Position numbers and translations under genes: made by a program | Notes under the pieces: model-generated | What the model was told of the DNA's origin: nothing | Databases searched by the model: none | Seen by the model: only the letters and a program-made list of their open reading frames with translations | In this document: piece by piece, positions 1 to 7,848 of the stretch | Numbering within the stretch: position 1 is the stretch's first letter | How the letters are laid out: each line of letters opens with the position of its first letter | Assembly (NCBI RefSeq): GCF_000826545.1 | Contig: NZ_CDME01000014.1 | Coordinates: 620,001 to 684,000, forward strand | Length of the DNA: 64,000 nt | Source of the DNA: Kibdelosporangium sp. MJ126-NF4 | Lineage (GTDB): Bacteria > Actinomycetota > Actinomycetes > Mycobacteriales > Pseudonocardiaceae | Reading direction: 5' to 3'

Positions 1-76
1 TCGTGAACGGGGGCCGTTGGTCGGCCAGTCCGTGCAGGTAGAGCTCGTTCTGGTAGCCGCCGAGAGGTTGAGTCAT
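1..76 (-). CDS. Lactate 2-monooxygenase / alpha-hydroxy-acid oxidase, N-terminus only
   Basis: Reading leftward from the ATG at 76, the first 25 codons give a start of the type MTQPLGGYQNELYLHGLAD followed by QRPPFT, and the frame is still open at the window edge. The 'YQNE-YL-GL...PP' opening is typical of actinobacterial FMN-dependent lactate 2-monooxygenases, which convert lactate to acetate, CO2 and water. Only the N-terminal arm is present, so no FMN-binding or catalytic residues can be checked. The ribosome site is weak (GCGGGC). The family call rests on this short stretch alone. Confidence 0.55.
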   Translation of the reverse strand, partial: MTQPLGGYQNELYLHGLADQRPPFT

Positions 77-98
77 GCCCGCAATCTACTGGCGAGTC

Positions 99-1115
99 CT
101 ATTTCGGGTGGCTGCGTCGCCAGATCGCCAGCGCGGACACCCCGGCGCAGGCCACGCTGGTGACCAGCACGATCGACAGCGGGTTCATCGTGCGCGCGCC
201 GAGCCCGACCAGCACTGTCCACACGATCAGCAACACCATCGACAGCGCCATCAGCCCGGACGCCACGCTGAGCATGCGGTTACCGAGCATGGTCTGTTTG
301 AGCGACACGCCCCGCGCGAATTTCACCCATGCGGTACCCACCACGAACGCCACGAACAGCACCAGCACCAACCCGAACCAGCCGAGCACGCTGTAGATGT
401 CGTCCATGCCGACGAGCATGAGCACGAGGCTGCCGACGGCCAGCCCGGCGGACGCGCGGCGCAGCGCCAGCCACAGCCCGAGCGCCTCGATCCGGCCGAG
501 ATGCGGAATCTGGACGACCGGTTCGGCCACGGCGGGGCTCGTGGTGGTGTCCAACTGCGGACGGCCGAGCCGGACCAGGTTCGAGCGGGCGTGCTGGTTT
601 CCTGGATCGATCTTGATGGCCTCGTAGTAGGCGCGCCGCGCGGTTTCCTTGTCGTGCACACGCAACGCGGCGTCGCCGAGGACCTCGAACGGCCGCGCCT
701 GGTTGTTGGCCAACTGGATCGCTCGGCACGCCGCCGCGAACGACTCCTGCGGATCGTCGGTGCCCAGCGCCTCGGCCAGCGCGACATGGCCGCGCCAGTC
801 CTGGCCGTCGCGCCGCACGGCCTCACGCGCGGACACGACCGCTTCGTCCCGCCTGCCCAATTCGATCAGCGCGACGCTGGCCAACCGATAGCCCCACGAG
901 CGTTCACCGTTGCGGATCGCGTTCTTCGCCGCGTCGAGCGAGGACTCCGCGTCACCCGCGTCGAGATACGCGGCGCCGAGGTGGCACCACGCCTCGGAGT
1001 GCGTGGGGTGCTCGTCCAGCACCCCACGCACCACGTGGATCGCCGCGTCGGCGTTCCCGGCGGCGGTGAGATCGGCCGCGCGACGTAACGCGACCGCGAT
1101 CGGCTCGTCGGCCAT
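99..1115 (-). CDS. TPR-repeat membrane protein
   Basis: A 338-residue protein. The first ~200 residues are helical TPR-like repeats (A-W-LG-AYLDAGD, W-Y-LA-VALIELGR, A---A-RAYYEAIKIDPGN-A), a scaffold for protein contacts. Four hydrophobic segments follow at about residues 235-335, so the protein is probably anchored in the cytoplasmic membrane by its C-terminus. I chose the ATG at 1115 because GGGAG lies 7 nt upstream; an ORF extending to 1148 has no such site. It lies in the same direction as the lactate monooxygenase start, with a 22-nt gap, so they may be co-transcribed. The specific role is not recognisable. Confidence 0.75.
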   Translation of the reverse strand: MADEPIAVALRRAADLTAAGNADAAIHVVRGVLDEHPTHSEAWCHLGAAYLDAGDAESSLDAAKNAIRNGERSWGYRLASVALIELGRRDEAVVSAREAVRRDGQDWRGHVALAEALGTDDPQESFAAACRAIQLANNQARPFEVLGDAALRVHDKETARRAYYEAIKIDPGNQHARSNLVRLGRPQLDTTTSPAVAEPVVQIPHLGRIEALGLWLALRRASAGLAVGSLVLMLVGMDDIYSVLGWFGLVLVLFVAFVVGTAWVKFARGVSLKQTMLGNRMLSVASGLMALSMVLLIVWTVLVGLGARTMNPLSIVLVTSVACAGVSALAIWRRSHPK

Positions 1116-1160
1116 CCTGACTCCCTGGTTGGGGCTTCGGATGGCCACAGTCTCGCACTG

Positions 1161-2549
1161 TCAGTTCTGCGGCGGTTTCACCGAGTCCACCCCTGAGCGC
1201 TTCTCCCGCCACTTTCCCCTGGTGAAATCGGGAATCTGTTGCGGCGCGCCGCGCTGGTCGATGGATTTCGAACTCAACGGCACCGGGGCGCTCCAGACCG
1301 CGCCGTCGTAGACGTCCATGTCCGGAACGAGGCCGAGCCGGATCGTCTGGATCGTGCGGTACGCCATGTAGTAGTCCATACCGCCGTGGCCACCGGGTCC
1401 CGGCGGGACGTCTGTCCACAGCCAATGGTCGTAGGACTTGTACTCGCCGAAGTCGGCCCACTGGTCGTTGGTGTTGCGCGGTTCGAGGTAGATCCGGGGT
1501 GGATAGTCCTCGAACCGGCCCCTGGTCCCGCCGAGGTGGTTGAGCCTGCTGTACGGGTGTGGTGTGGACACGTCGTGTTCGAGTCGGATGACCCGGCCTT
1601 TGGCTGTCTGCAACAGGCTGATGGTCGTGTCGCACTCGACGTAGCGCTCTTTCCACGACGAGTCGCCCGGTTCCTCGTGCGCCGCGCGGTACTCGGCGAG
1701 CCCGAGCGCGGGCGTACCCATCGAGGTGATTCGCACGATCCGGTCACCGCGGTTGATGTCCATGTAGTTGGCGACCGGGCCGAGTCCGTGTGTCGGGTAG
1801 ACGTCGCCCTTGAGCCACGGCTTGGTGTGCCACGCGCGCCGCCACTCACCTGGGTAGTAGGTGTCGGAGAACAGCAGTTCGCGCAGGTCGTGGATGTAGG
1901 CGCCGGCCCCGGTCAGCAGTTCACCGAACAGGCCCGCGTGCGCCATGCGCAGCACACGCAGCTCGTTCTGGCCGTAGCAGCAGTTCTCCAACTGGATGCA
2001 GTGCCTCTGGTAACGCTCGGAGGCGTCCACCAGCTGCCAGAGCTCGTCGATCGACGTGGCGAACGGCGTCTCGACGCCGACGTGCTTGCCCGCGCGGACC
2101 GCCGCCAGCGCCATCGGAACGTGCCATTCCCACGGCGTCGCGACGTAGACGAAGTCGATGTCGTCACGGCGAAGCATGTTCTCGAAGTCGTGGTCGCCGT
2201 TGGTGTACAGCGCCGGTGCGGGCTGGCCCGCGTCGGTCACGGCCTTCGCGGCGGCGGCCGCGGCCTCCGGGCGACGGTCGCAGAGCGCCGTCACCTGGCA
2301 GTGCGGGACGGCCAGGAACGACCCGATCATGCCGCCGCCCCGGTTGCCGAGGCCGATGATCGCGAGCCGAACCGTGTCGCGCCGCTCGAACGGCACGTTG
2401 ATCATGCTCCGGCCTTGTTGGCGCGGCCAGTCCTGCGCCGCGTCGTCCGGTACCTGTGTAGTCGGCGCCGCCTCGGCCTGGGCCCCCGAGCCCAGACCGA
2501 TGGCCGCCCCGGCGGCCAGTAATGACCGACGGGAAACCTGATCGTTCAT
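1161..2549 (-). CDS. Tat-exported Gfo/Idh/MocA oxidoreductase, GH109-like
   Basis: 462 residues. The N-terminus carries a twin-arginine signal ([13 protein letters not shown]), so the folded, cofactor-bound protein is probably exported. A Rossmann NAD(P)-binding motif ([11 protein letters not shown]) begins at about residue 60, followed by the Gfo/Idh/MocA-typical 'EWH' and 'GKHV' segments. The C-terminal half has the pattern [19 protein letters not shown] and [11 protein letters not shown], which I associate with glycoside hydrolase family 109 (NAD+-dependent alpha-N-acetylgalactosaminidases). Substrate is unproven; related proteins act on other amino sugars. The ATG at 2549 has AGGAGG 6 nt upstream, which decides the start over a longer ORF. 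Confidence 0.85.
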   Translation of the reverse strand: MNDQVSRRSLLAAGAAIGLGSGAQAEAAPTTQVPDDAAQDWPRQQGRSMINVPFERRDTVRLAIIGLGNRGGGMIGSFLAVPHCQVTALCDRRPEAAAAAAKAVTDAGQPAPALYTNGDHDFENMLRRDDIDFVYVATPWEWHVPMALAAVRAGKHVGVETPFATSIDELWQLVDASERYQRHCIQLENCCYGQNELRVLRMAHAGLFGELLTGAGAYIHDLRELLFSDTYYPGEWRRAWHTKPWLKGDVYPTHGLGPVANYMDINRGDRIVRITSMGTPALGLAEYRAAHEEPGDSSWKERYVECDTTISLLQTAKGRVIRLEHDVSTPHPYSRLNHLGGTRGRFEDYPPRIYLEPRNTNDQWADFGEYKSYDHWLWTDVPPGPGGHGGMDYYMAYRTIQTIRLGLVPDMDVYDGAVWSAPVPLSSKSIDQRGAPQQIPDFTRGKWREKRSGVDSVKPPQN

Positions 2550-2647
2550 GACACCTCCTGCGCGAATCTGCACATTCGAGCTAGATAACAAGCAGATTCA
2601 CACAGATGTGGGGAAGTGTCAGCCTACTTTCGGCCGATTCCCGTGAA

Positions 2648-3283
2648 TCATGACACCGTCGCGAGCTCGTGCAAGGCCTTGTAGGCGTTTTCTTTGGACG
2701 CGTCCGCGATGTGCTGGAACTGGCTGAGGTGTTCCAGCACGTAGGCCAGCGTCATCTCGGCGTGTACGAAGAGCGCTTCCACACCGATGTGGCTGAAGTA
2801 CTGCCGGAGCAACGGCTCCTGGTGATCCCAGCTCTCCTTGGGCGTTCCGGGGGCGTACGAGCCGCCGCGCGCGGTCACCACGAACACCTTCTTGCCGGTC
2901 AGCGGCCCCTCGCCGGTCTCCGCGTCCACCCGCAACTCCGGCACGAGGATGTGGTCGAGCCAGGTCTTGACTGTCGACGGGATCGTGTAGTTGTACATCG
3001 GCACGCCCATCACCACGACGTCCGCCGCGAGCACCTCGTCGCGCAGCGGCTGGAACTTGTCGTACTCCGCACGCTGCTCGGGGCTGCGCAGTTCGGCCGG
3101 AGTGTTGGCCGCGCCCATGTAGAGGCCAGTCACGTGCCCGACCGGATCGAGCGCGAAGTCCCGGTACACGTAGCCACCGTCCGGGTTGGCCACCCGCCAC
3201 GACTCGGCGAACGCCGCCGTCAGTGGGCGGGAGTGCGAGCGCTCGCCCTGGATGCTCGAGTCGATGTGCAGCAAGTTCGTCAT
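2648..3283 (-). CDS. azoR: FMN-dependent NADH-azoreductase
   Basis: 211 residues, the usual size for AzoR. The start MTNLLHIDSS followed by S-S--LT-AF is the flavodoxin-like FMN phosphate loop, and VMGVPMYNYTIPSTVKTWLDH is the central family signature. The enzyme reduces azo bonds and quinones with NAD(P)H in the cytoplasm and protects against quinone/thiol stress. No ribosome site precedes the ATG, but a strong promoter ends 7 nt before it, so the transcript is probably leaderless. It is divergent from a MarR gene, with a perfect palindrome over its -35 box, so MarR repression relieved by an electrophile is likely. An alternative start at 3325 would place the promoter inside the gene and is less likely. 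Confidence 0.9.
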   Translation of the reverse strand: MTNLLHIDSSIQGERSHSRPLTAAFAESWRVANPDGGYVYRDFALDPVGHVTGLYMGAANTPAELRSPEQRAEYDKFQPLRDEVLAADVVVMGVPMYNYTIPSTVKTWLDHILVPELRVDAETGEGPLTGKKVFVVTARGGSYAPGTPKESWDHQEPLLRQYFSHIGVEALFVHAEMTLAYVLEHLSQFQHIADASKENAYKALHELATVS

Positions 3284-3290
3284 AACCAAG

Positions 3291-3319
3291 AAGATACGAA
3301 CTAAGATGTTCCGAGTCAA
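3291..3319 (-). promoter_or_regulatory. Promoter of azoR (leaderless)
   Basis: On the minus strand TTGACT (3319-3314) and TATCTT (3296-3291) are separated by 17 nt. The -10 box ends 7 nt before the azoR ATG at 3283, which places the expected transcription start at or next to the start codon. Confidence 0.7.
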
Positions 3320-3327
3320 GAACATCT
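3304..3327. promoter_or_regulatory. Palindromic operator between azoR and marR
   Basis: Perfect 8-bp arms AGATGTTC / GAACATCT are separated by 8 nt. The azoR -35 box lies inside the spacer and the marR start is 31 nt away. Size, symmetry and position fit a MarR dimer site that controls both directions. Confidence 0.7.
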
Positions 3328-3357
3328 CGTGTCGTAGCCATCACGTAAACTCGCCGT

Positions 3358-3870
3358 GTGGACGAGAGCGTCAAAACGGCCGTCGAGGCCCATGCCGTCA
3401 TCGGGGACGCGCAGCAGTGCCTTCAGCACTTTGACGTGAACTGGCTGCTCAGCCGGGCCTCACACGGTCTGCGTGAGGCGATGGACGCCGAGGCCATGGC
3501 GCACGGCACCACCATCCGCGGCCAGATCGTGCTGACCGCGCTCGTCCAGAACTCACACCCGGACGCCCGCCCGTACAGCCAGCTCGCGCTGGGGCACGCG
3601 CTCGGCGTGGACAAGACGACGATGACCGCGCTGCTGGACAAGCTGGAGCGCCAGGGCCTCGTCGTGCGCACGCCCGACCCGAACGACCGGCGCGCGCGGA
3701 TCCCCGTGCCCACCGAGGCGGGCCGGTTGCTCCAGGCCAAGCTCTACCACCAGCTCAAAGCGGTGGAGGACACCGTGCTCGGCGACCTGACCGGCGCCGA
3801 GCGCGACACGCTGCGCTCCTTACTGCGCCGGATCATCTCGATGGGACCAGTCGAGGGCTCGTGCGTGTGA
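3358..3870 (+). CDS. MarR family transcriptional regulator
   Basis: 170 residues with the MarR fold: N-terminal helices, then a winged helix-turn-helix at about residues 62-115 (LALGHALGVDKTTMTALLDKLE, followed by the wing G-V-RTPDPNDRRARIPVPTEAG with the conserved DxR). It binds DNA as a dimer and usually represses a neighbouring detoxification or efflux gene. The GTG at 3358 has no clear ribosome site; TAAACT 6 nt upstream could be a -10 box of a second leaderless transcript. The downstream MFS gene overlaps by 4 nt (GTGA), so the two form an operon. The shared palindrome upstream implies autoregulation and control of azoR. Confidence 0.9.
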   Translation: MDESVKTAVEAHAVIGDAQQCLQHFDVNWLLSRASHGLREAMDAEAMAHGTTIRGQIVLTALVQNSHPDARPYSQLALGHALGVDKTTMTALLDKLERQGLVVRTPDPNDRRARIPVPTEAGRLLQAKLYHQLKAVEDTVLGDLTGAERDTLRSLLRRIISMGPVEGSCV

Positions 3871-5174
3871 GCACGTCCGCTGCACCGCGCTCGTCGAAGC
3901 TGCGATTCACGTTGATCCTCGGCGGCCTGTCGGGCTTCGCGCCGCTGTCGATCGACATGTACCTGCCGGGTTTCCCGGCGATGACGGAGCAACTCGGCGC
4001 GACGGCGTCGCAGATCCAGCTCACCCTGACCGCGTTCGTGGTCAGCCTCGCGCTCGGCCAGGCCATCGCCGGGCCGCTCTCGGACTCCTTCGGACGACGT
4101 CGGCCGCTGATCGCCGGGCTCGTGCTGTACGCGATCGCCTCGGTCGCGTGCGCGTTCGCCCCGTCGGCGTACGCGCTGGTGGCGTTCCGGTTCGTGCAGG
4201 GCCTCGGCGCTGCGGCCGGGATCGTGATCGCGCGCGCCGCGGTCAGGGACCTGTTCGCCGGTGTCGCGCTCGCCCGGTTCTTCTCGACGCTGATGCTCGT
4301 CACCGGGCTCGCGCCGATCCTGGCGCCGGTGATCGGCGGCGAGGTGCTGCGGTTCACCTCGTGGCGCGGGATCTTCCTCGTGCTCTCGGTGTTCGGCGCG
4401 ATCCTGCTGCTGTCCACTGTGCTCGGTCTGCCCGAGACGCTCGCGGACGACCGGCGTCAGCCACCACACATCGGCGCGGTGATGCGCTCGTACGGCACCC
4501 TGCTGCGGGACCGGATCTTCCTCGGGTACGCCCTGACGTCCGCGCTGCTGTTCGCCGCGCTGTTCGCGTACATCTCCGGCTCGCCGTTCGTGCTGCAGGA
4601 GCTCTACGGCCTCACGCCACAGCAGTTCGGCTGGGTGTTCGGGGTGAACTCGGTCGGGATCATGATCACGGGCCAGCTCAACGGCTGGCTGCTGCGCCGG
4701 TTCCAGCCGCGCGCGCTCACCGCGGCCGGTCTGGTCGTCGGCCTCGCCGGTGGCGTCGGACTGGTGGTGACGATGGCGATGGGCGCCGGGCTGGTCGTGA
4801 TCCTGGTGCCGCTGTTCGTGATCGTGTCCAGCGTCGGGATCGTGATGCCGAACGCGGCCGCGCTCGGACTGGCCGACCAGGCGGACAACGCGGGTGCGGC
4901 GTCCGCACTGATCGGGATCACCCAGTTCATCATCGGTGGCCTGCTCGCCCCGCTGGCCGGGCACGGCGCGCTGGCGATGGCCGTGCTGATGGCCGCGGTC
5001 GCCGTCGGGGCGATGGTGGCTTTCCTCGCGCTAACCCGTCAGGGCAAGGCGCACCGCGAGGGCGAAGATCACCACACTGGACACGACAGCCGTGATCACG
5101 CGACCGCGTCTGCCGGACAGGAAGTGCCCGACAACGCTGCCGCCACCGGCGAGCAGGAGTTGCCAGCTCGCTGA
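3867..5174 (+). CDS. Bcr/CflA-type MFS drug efflux transporter
   Basis: A proton-driven multidrug exporter of the 12-helix major facilitator superfamily. SIDMYLPGFPAM in helix 1, GPLSDSFGRRRPL between helices 2 and 3 (motif A) and FRFVQGLGAAAG in helix 4 match the Bcr/CflA subfamily. GTG 3867 overlaps the marR stop (GTGA) with GAGGG 9 nt upstream; GTG 3861 is also in frame. Helices end at about residue 392; the last ~43 residues are hydrophilic, His/Asp-rich and read antisense to the end of the LysE gene. This suggests the original stop was lost, or is newly placed, in this strain. Co-transcription with marR suggests inducible efflux. Confidence 0.9.
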   Translation: MSTSAAPRSSKLRFTLILGGLSGFAPLSIDMYLPGFPAMTEQLGATASQIQLTLTAFVVSLALGQAIAGPLSDSFGRRRPLIAGLVLYAIASVACAFAPSAYALVAFRFVQGLGAAAGIVIARAAVRDLFAGVALARFFSTLMLVTGLAPILAPVIGGEVLRFTSWRGIFLVLSVFGAILLLSTVLGLPETLADDRRQPPHIGAVMRSYGTLLRDRIFLGYALTSALLFAALFAYISGSPFVLQELYGLTPQQFGWVFGVNSVGIMITGQLNGWLLRRFQPRALTAAGLVVGLAGGVGLVVTMAMGAGLVVILVPLFVIVSSVGIVMPNAAALGLADQADNAGAASALIGITQFIIGGLLAPLAGHGALAMAVLMAAVAVGAMVAFLALTRQGKAHREGEDHHTGHDSRDHATASAGQEVPDNAAATGEQELPAR

Positions 5175-5633
5175 CGCCAGCAGCGCACCGAGCACGAACA
5201 CCATGCCGTGCAGCAGATCCGGCACGACATCGGCCCGCATCCCGAGCACAAGCGCTCCGAAGTAGACGATCGTAGCCGGGTTGAGGATGGTCAGCCCGAG
5301 CAGTCCGAAGTAGGCACTGCGCGCGGTGATTTCCTTGTCCTCGCGTTGTTTCCGGGTATCGATGATGGTCTTGACCGCCAACAGGACGAGCACGGTCACC
5401 GCGGCCCAGCGCATCGGGACCTCGACCGGTTCGATCAGCCTGGCGATCGCCGCGCCACCGAGAACGGCGGCGAGGGCGTACGCCCCGTCCGCCGTGGCGA
5501 CTCCCAGTGCCGCGGCCGCGCCCACGCGCAGTGAGGTTCTCGCGGTGAGGCTGATGAGCAGCGCACCGATCGCCCCCACGGGGATCGCGACGCCGTAACC
5601 AGCAATGATCCCCGCGAGGAACGCGCCGCTCAT
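5031..5633 (-). CDS. LysE family exporter
   Basis: 200 residues with about six hydrophobic segments, the LysE/RhtB size and topology. The opening FLAGIIAGYGVAIPVGAIGALL corresponds to the conserved 'G---G-PGP---' helix 1, here with IPVGAIG, and LLGLTILNPATIVYFGAL is the family's 'NP-----F' segment. Such proteins export amino acids or other small metabolites. The ATG at 5633 has only a weak Shine-Dalgarno site; GGAGG lies 17 nt away. Its last 144 nt overlap the end of the convergent MFS gene. Confidence 0.85.
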   Translation of the reverse strand: MSGAFLAGIIAGYGVAIPVGAIGALLISLTARTSLRVGAAAALGVATADGAYALAAVLGGAAIARLIEPVEVPMRWAAVTVLVLLAVKTIIDTRKQREDKEITARSAYFGLLGLTILNPATIVYFGALVLGMRADVVPDLLHGMVFVLGALLASASWQLLLAGGGSVVGHFLSGRRGRVITAVVSSVVIFALAVRLALTG

Positions 5634-5801
5634 GACGCGGCCGAGTCGTACCTCCAGGTCGCGCGCTGCTGTCGACGTGCTCCCGTCGCCGCGGCGACAG
5701 GACACTTTCGAGTCAGCTTCGTCATGCGCCCACGGTAGCGACAGCCCGCAACCTGTTTTACCCACGACAACCGGACAATTGAGGAATTTTCGGGCGAAGC
5801 C

Positions 5802-5831
5802 TTGAGTTTCGCGTCCGGCTGACGGGATAGT
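5802..5831 (+). promoter_or_regulatory. Candidate promoter of the chitosanase gene
   Basis: TTGAGT (5802-5807) and GATAGT (5826-5831) are separated by 18 nt, and the gene starts 51 nt further on. This is the best sigma-A-like pair in the 249-nt gap between LysE and the chitosanase; the rest of that gap shows nothing clear. Confidence 0.4.
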
Positions 5832-5882
5832 GGGCACCAGCCGCCAATTATGTATGGAAAGTTTCCTAATAAAGGAGACCCG

Positions 5883-6557
5883 ATGCGGAAGCTTCTTCTG
5901 CTCGCGGCCACCCTGCTGGCGACCGGATCCCTGGTTCCGACCGCCACCGCGAGCACCGGCGTCACCCCGCTGGCAGGCCCGTCCGCGAGCCAGCTGCTGG
6001 CGAAAACCCAGTCCTGCAAACAGATCTCCAGCGGCAAGTACAAGACGGACAGTGAACTCGGCCGAACTGTGCCGGTGTGCGACGCCAACGGCGCCGTCTG
6101 GTGGCGCGCGGACATGGACATCGACTGCGACGGCCAGCGCACCGCCCGCTGCAACGAACAGACCGACCCGTGGTTCCAGCCGGAAACCGCGTTCGAGCGT
6201 TCCGACGGCAAGCCACTGATCGCCGACCAGACACACTTCGTCGTCCTGCCGAGCGAGAGCAGCACCTGGCGTTTCTCGTCGTCGGGGCTGGCCGGTGCCA
6301 GCGCGTGCGCCGTGATCTACAACAACAAGGTCCTCTACGCGTCCGTCGGCGACACCGGCCCGCAGGACATCATCGGTGAGGCCTCGTACGCCACAGCGAA
6401 GGACCTCGGCATCAACCCCGACCCGGCCAACGGCGGCACCGACGGACCGGTGACCTACATCTGCTTCAAGAACTCCAAGGTCAACCCGATCGAAAGCAAC
6501 TCGGCCTCGACCACCCTCGGCGAGTCCCGCGCCACCCAGTTCGTCTCCACCAACTAG
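5883..6557 (+). CDS. Secreted glycoside hydrolase family 75 chitosanase
   Basis: 224 residues with a Sec signal peptide (MRKLLLLAATLLATGSLVPTATA, cleavage near residue 24). The mature part has the GH75 pattern: WWRADMDIDCDG with a probable catalytic Asp pair, T-PWFQPETAF, and ACAVIYNNKVLYASVGDTGP. GH75 enzymes hydrolyse chitosan endo-wise outside the cell. Four cysteines (in SCKQ, VCD, DCDG, RCN) fit extracellular disulfides. AAAGGAG sits 6 nt before the ATG at 5883 and decides the start over an upstream ATG at 5850. It is monocistronic and followed directly by the palindromic repeat cluster. Confidence 0.85.
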   Translation: MRKLLLLAATLLATGSLVPTATASTGVTPLAGPSASQLLAKTQSCKQISSGKYKTDSELGRTVPVCDANGAVWWRADMDIDCDGQRTARCNEQTDPWFQPETAFERSDGKPLIADQTHFVVLPSESSTWRFSSSGLAGASACAVIYNNKVLYASVGDTGPQDIIGEASYATAKDLGINPDPANGGTDGPVTYICFKNSKVNPIESNSASTTLGESRATQFVSTN

Positions 6558-6577
6558 CCCCTCCCTCCCCCACCAAC

Positions 6578-6706
6578 GCAACGAAGGCCACCTTGGCTGC
6601 CCGAAATGCACCAAAGGCCACCTTCGTTGCAAACCGCACATGGATGCTTAGGTGCAACAAAGGCCACCTTGGGTGCGTCTCACGCTGCCAAGGTGGCCTT
6701 CGTTGC
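6578..6706. repeat. Four copies of a 23-bp palindromic repeat
   Basis: Copies at 6578-6600, 6608-6630, 6654-6676 (same orientation) and 6684-6706 (inverted). Each starts GCAMC and centres on AAGGCCACCTT, ending in a near-complement such as CGTTGC or GGGTGC. They lie between the convergent ends of the chitosanase and AbiEi-like genes. REP-like intergenic elements or transcription terminators are both possible. Confidence 0.8.
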
Positions 6707-6746
6707 GCACGAGCGGGGTGCGCGGAGGGGTGGGGTGAGCGCGGGG

Positions 6747-7673
6747 TCAGCGGTAGGTGACAGCTGGGCGTGGCCGGGCACTCGCGACCTGGTGGGCGGC
6801 CTTCAATTCGTCGACAACCCGAGCGGGATCGGATCGCACCAACGATGGAAGCGTCTGCACGACAACAACACCGGCCGCAGCGTATCTGTTGTTTCGCCGC
6901 AGGGTGGACGCATAGCCCTGTGGCGTGAAATGGAACTCCTTCGAGTCGATCTCCCACGCCAGTGCGACATCGTCGAACCACGCGTCCGGACGGGCGAAGA
7001 CACGACCGTCAGCCGTGAGAATCTCGACGTTCCACTGGCAGTCCGGCAACCCGGATCGCTGCCACAGTCGCCATGCGGATCCCTCAGCCGCCGACCTCGC
7101 TCCACCACTTATCTCGGCAAGTACCCGCCTCGGCACTGCCGAGCCCCGATCGCTGCCCCGGTCGAGTTCCGTGATCAGCGTCGCCGGGTCACTGAAGCCG
7201 CGCTGCACTGTCTCGGCAAGCAGGGCCCGCACCTCGTCTTCATTCCTCAGTCGACGAGCCGCGTCGAGTACGGCACGAGTTACCGGCGCCAGCGGGAAAC
7301 CGGTCTGGACAGTACCTTCAGGAAACCGAGTGGTGCGCTCCACCACAACGAAGCCCGCACTGGTTATCTCGCGCTTGTGCGGTACAAGGAGATGCACATG
7401 GTCCAGCTCCGGCAGACGTCTCAGACCATGCAGCCATGCTGCCCACAACCCGGTGATCAGCGCGGGACGCCCACCTCGAAGCAGTGCCGCCTCGATTCGC
7501 TGCCGATCGGTCGGGCGCGTGTTGGTGAGCAAAACAATCCCCGGCAGAAGCCGACGCCAGGGTCCACCCGGCCGACACCGGCGATAGATGGTACTTCTGG
7601 CCAATCCCAGACCTTCCAGCGCGCTGGCCCGAACAACCTCGTTGTCGCCTGCGCATGTTCCTCCTCTCGTCAC
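6747..7673 (-). CDS. AbiEi antitoxin-like / DUF559-type protein
   Basis: About 308 residues. The N-terminal part (DNEVVRASALEGLGLARSTIYRR, then CRPGGPWRRLLPGIVLL) is the winged-helix module found in AbiEi-type antitoxins and in a large actinobacterial family of unknown role. The C-terminal third (AWFDDVALAWEIDSKEFHF, LRRNNRYAAAGVVVV) resembles the Vsr/DUF559 endonuclease-like fold, with E-DSKE---H as candidate active-site residues. No AbiEii toxin gene is adjacent, so it is an orphan. The start is uncertain: GTG 7673 is favoured for length, GTG 7697 and upstream ATGs are in frame. The RBS-like GAGAGGAGG nearby belongs to another frame. Confidence 0.6.
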   Translation of the reverse strand: MTRGGTCAGDNEVVRASALEGLGLARSTIYRRCRPGGPWRRLLPGIVLLTNTRPTDRQRIEAALLRGGRPALITGLWAAWLHGLRRLPELDHVHLLVPHKREITSAGFVVVERTTRFPEGTVQTGFPLAPVTRAVLDAARRLRNEDEVRALLAETVQRGFSDPATLITELDRGSDRGSAVPRRVLAEISGGARSAAEGSAWRLWQRSGLPDCQWNVEILTADGRVFARPDAWFDDVALAWEIDSKEFHFTPQGYASTLRRNNRYAAAGVVVVQTLPSLVRSDPARVVDELKAAHQVASARPRPAVTYR

Positions 7674-7772
7674 AGCATTGAAGCATGCACGTCTCACGGC
7701 AGCATGCCAATGAAACGCAACGACTTGTTCGTACCGATGGCCCATTCGTACGGTTTCATCCTGCAACTGTTT

Positions 7773-7825
7773 GCAACCAATGTGGCCTTTGTTGCGCGCG
7801 ACGCTACAAAGGCCACATTGGTTGC
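7773..7825. repeat. Inverted pair of the 23-bp palindromic repeat
   Basis: 7773-7795 (GCAACCAATGTGGCC, then TTTGTTGC) and 7803-7825 (GCTACAAAGGCCAC, then ATTGGTTGC) are reverse complements at 22 of 23 positions, separated by 7 nt. Together they make a long hairpin between the AbiEi-like gene and the end of the permease-GNAT gene. They belong to the same family as the copies at 6578-6706. Confidence 0.8.
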
Positions 7826-7848
7826 ACGGAAAGCCCTGGGGTGGGGCG

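Noticed and set aside
6578..7825. CRISPR array
   Set aside because: The repeats are palindromic, in both orientations, unevenly spaced and split by a gene; no cas genes are present.
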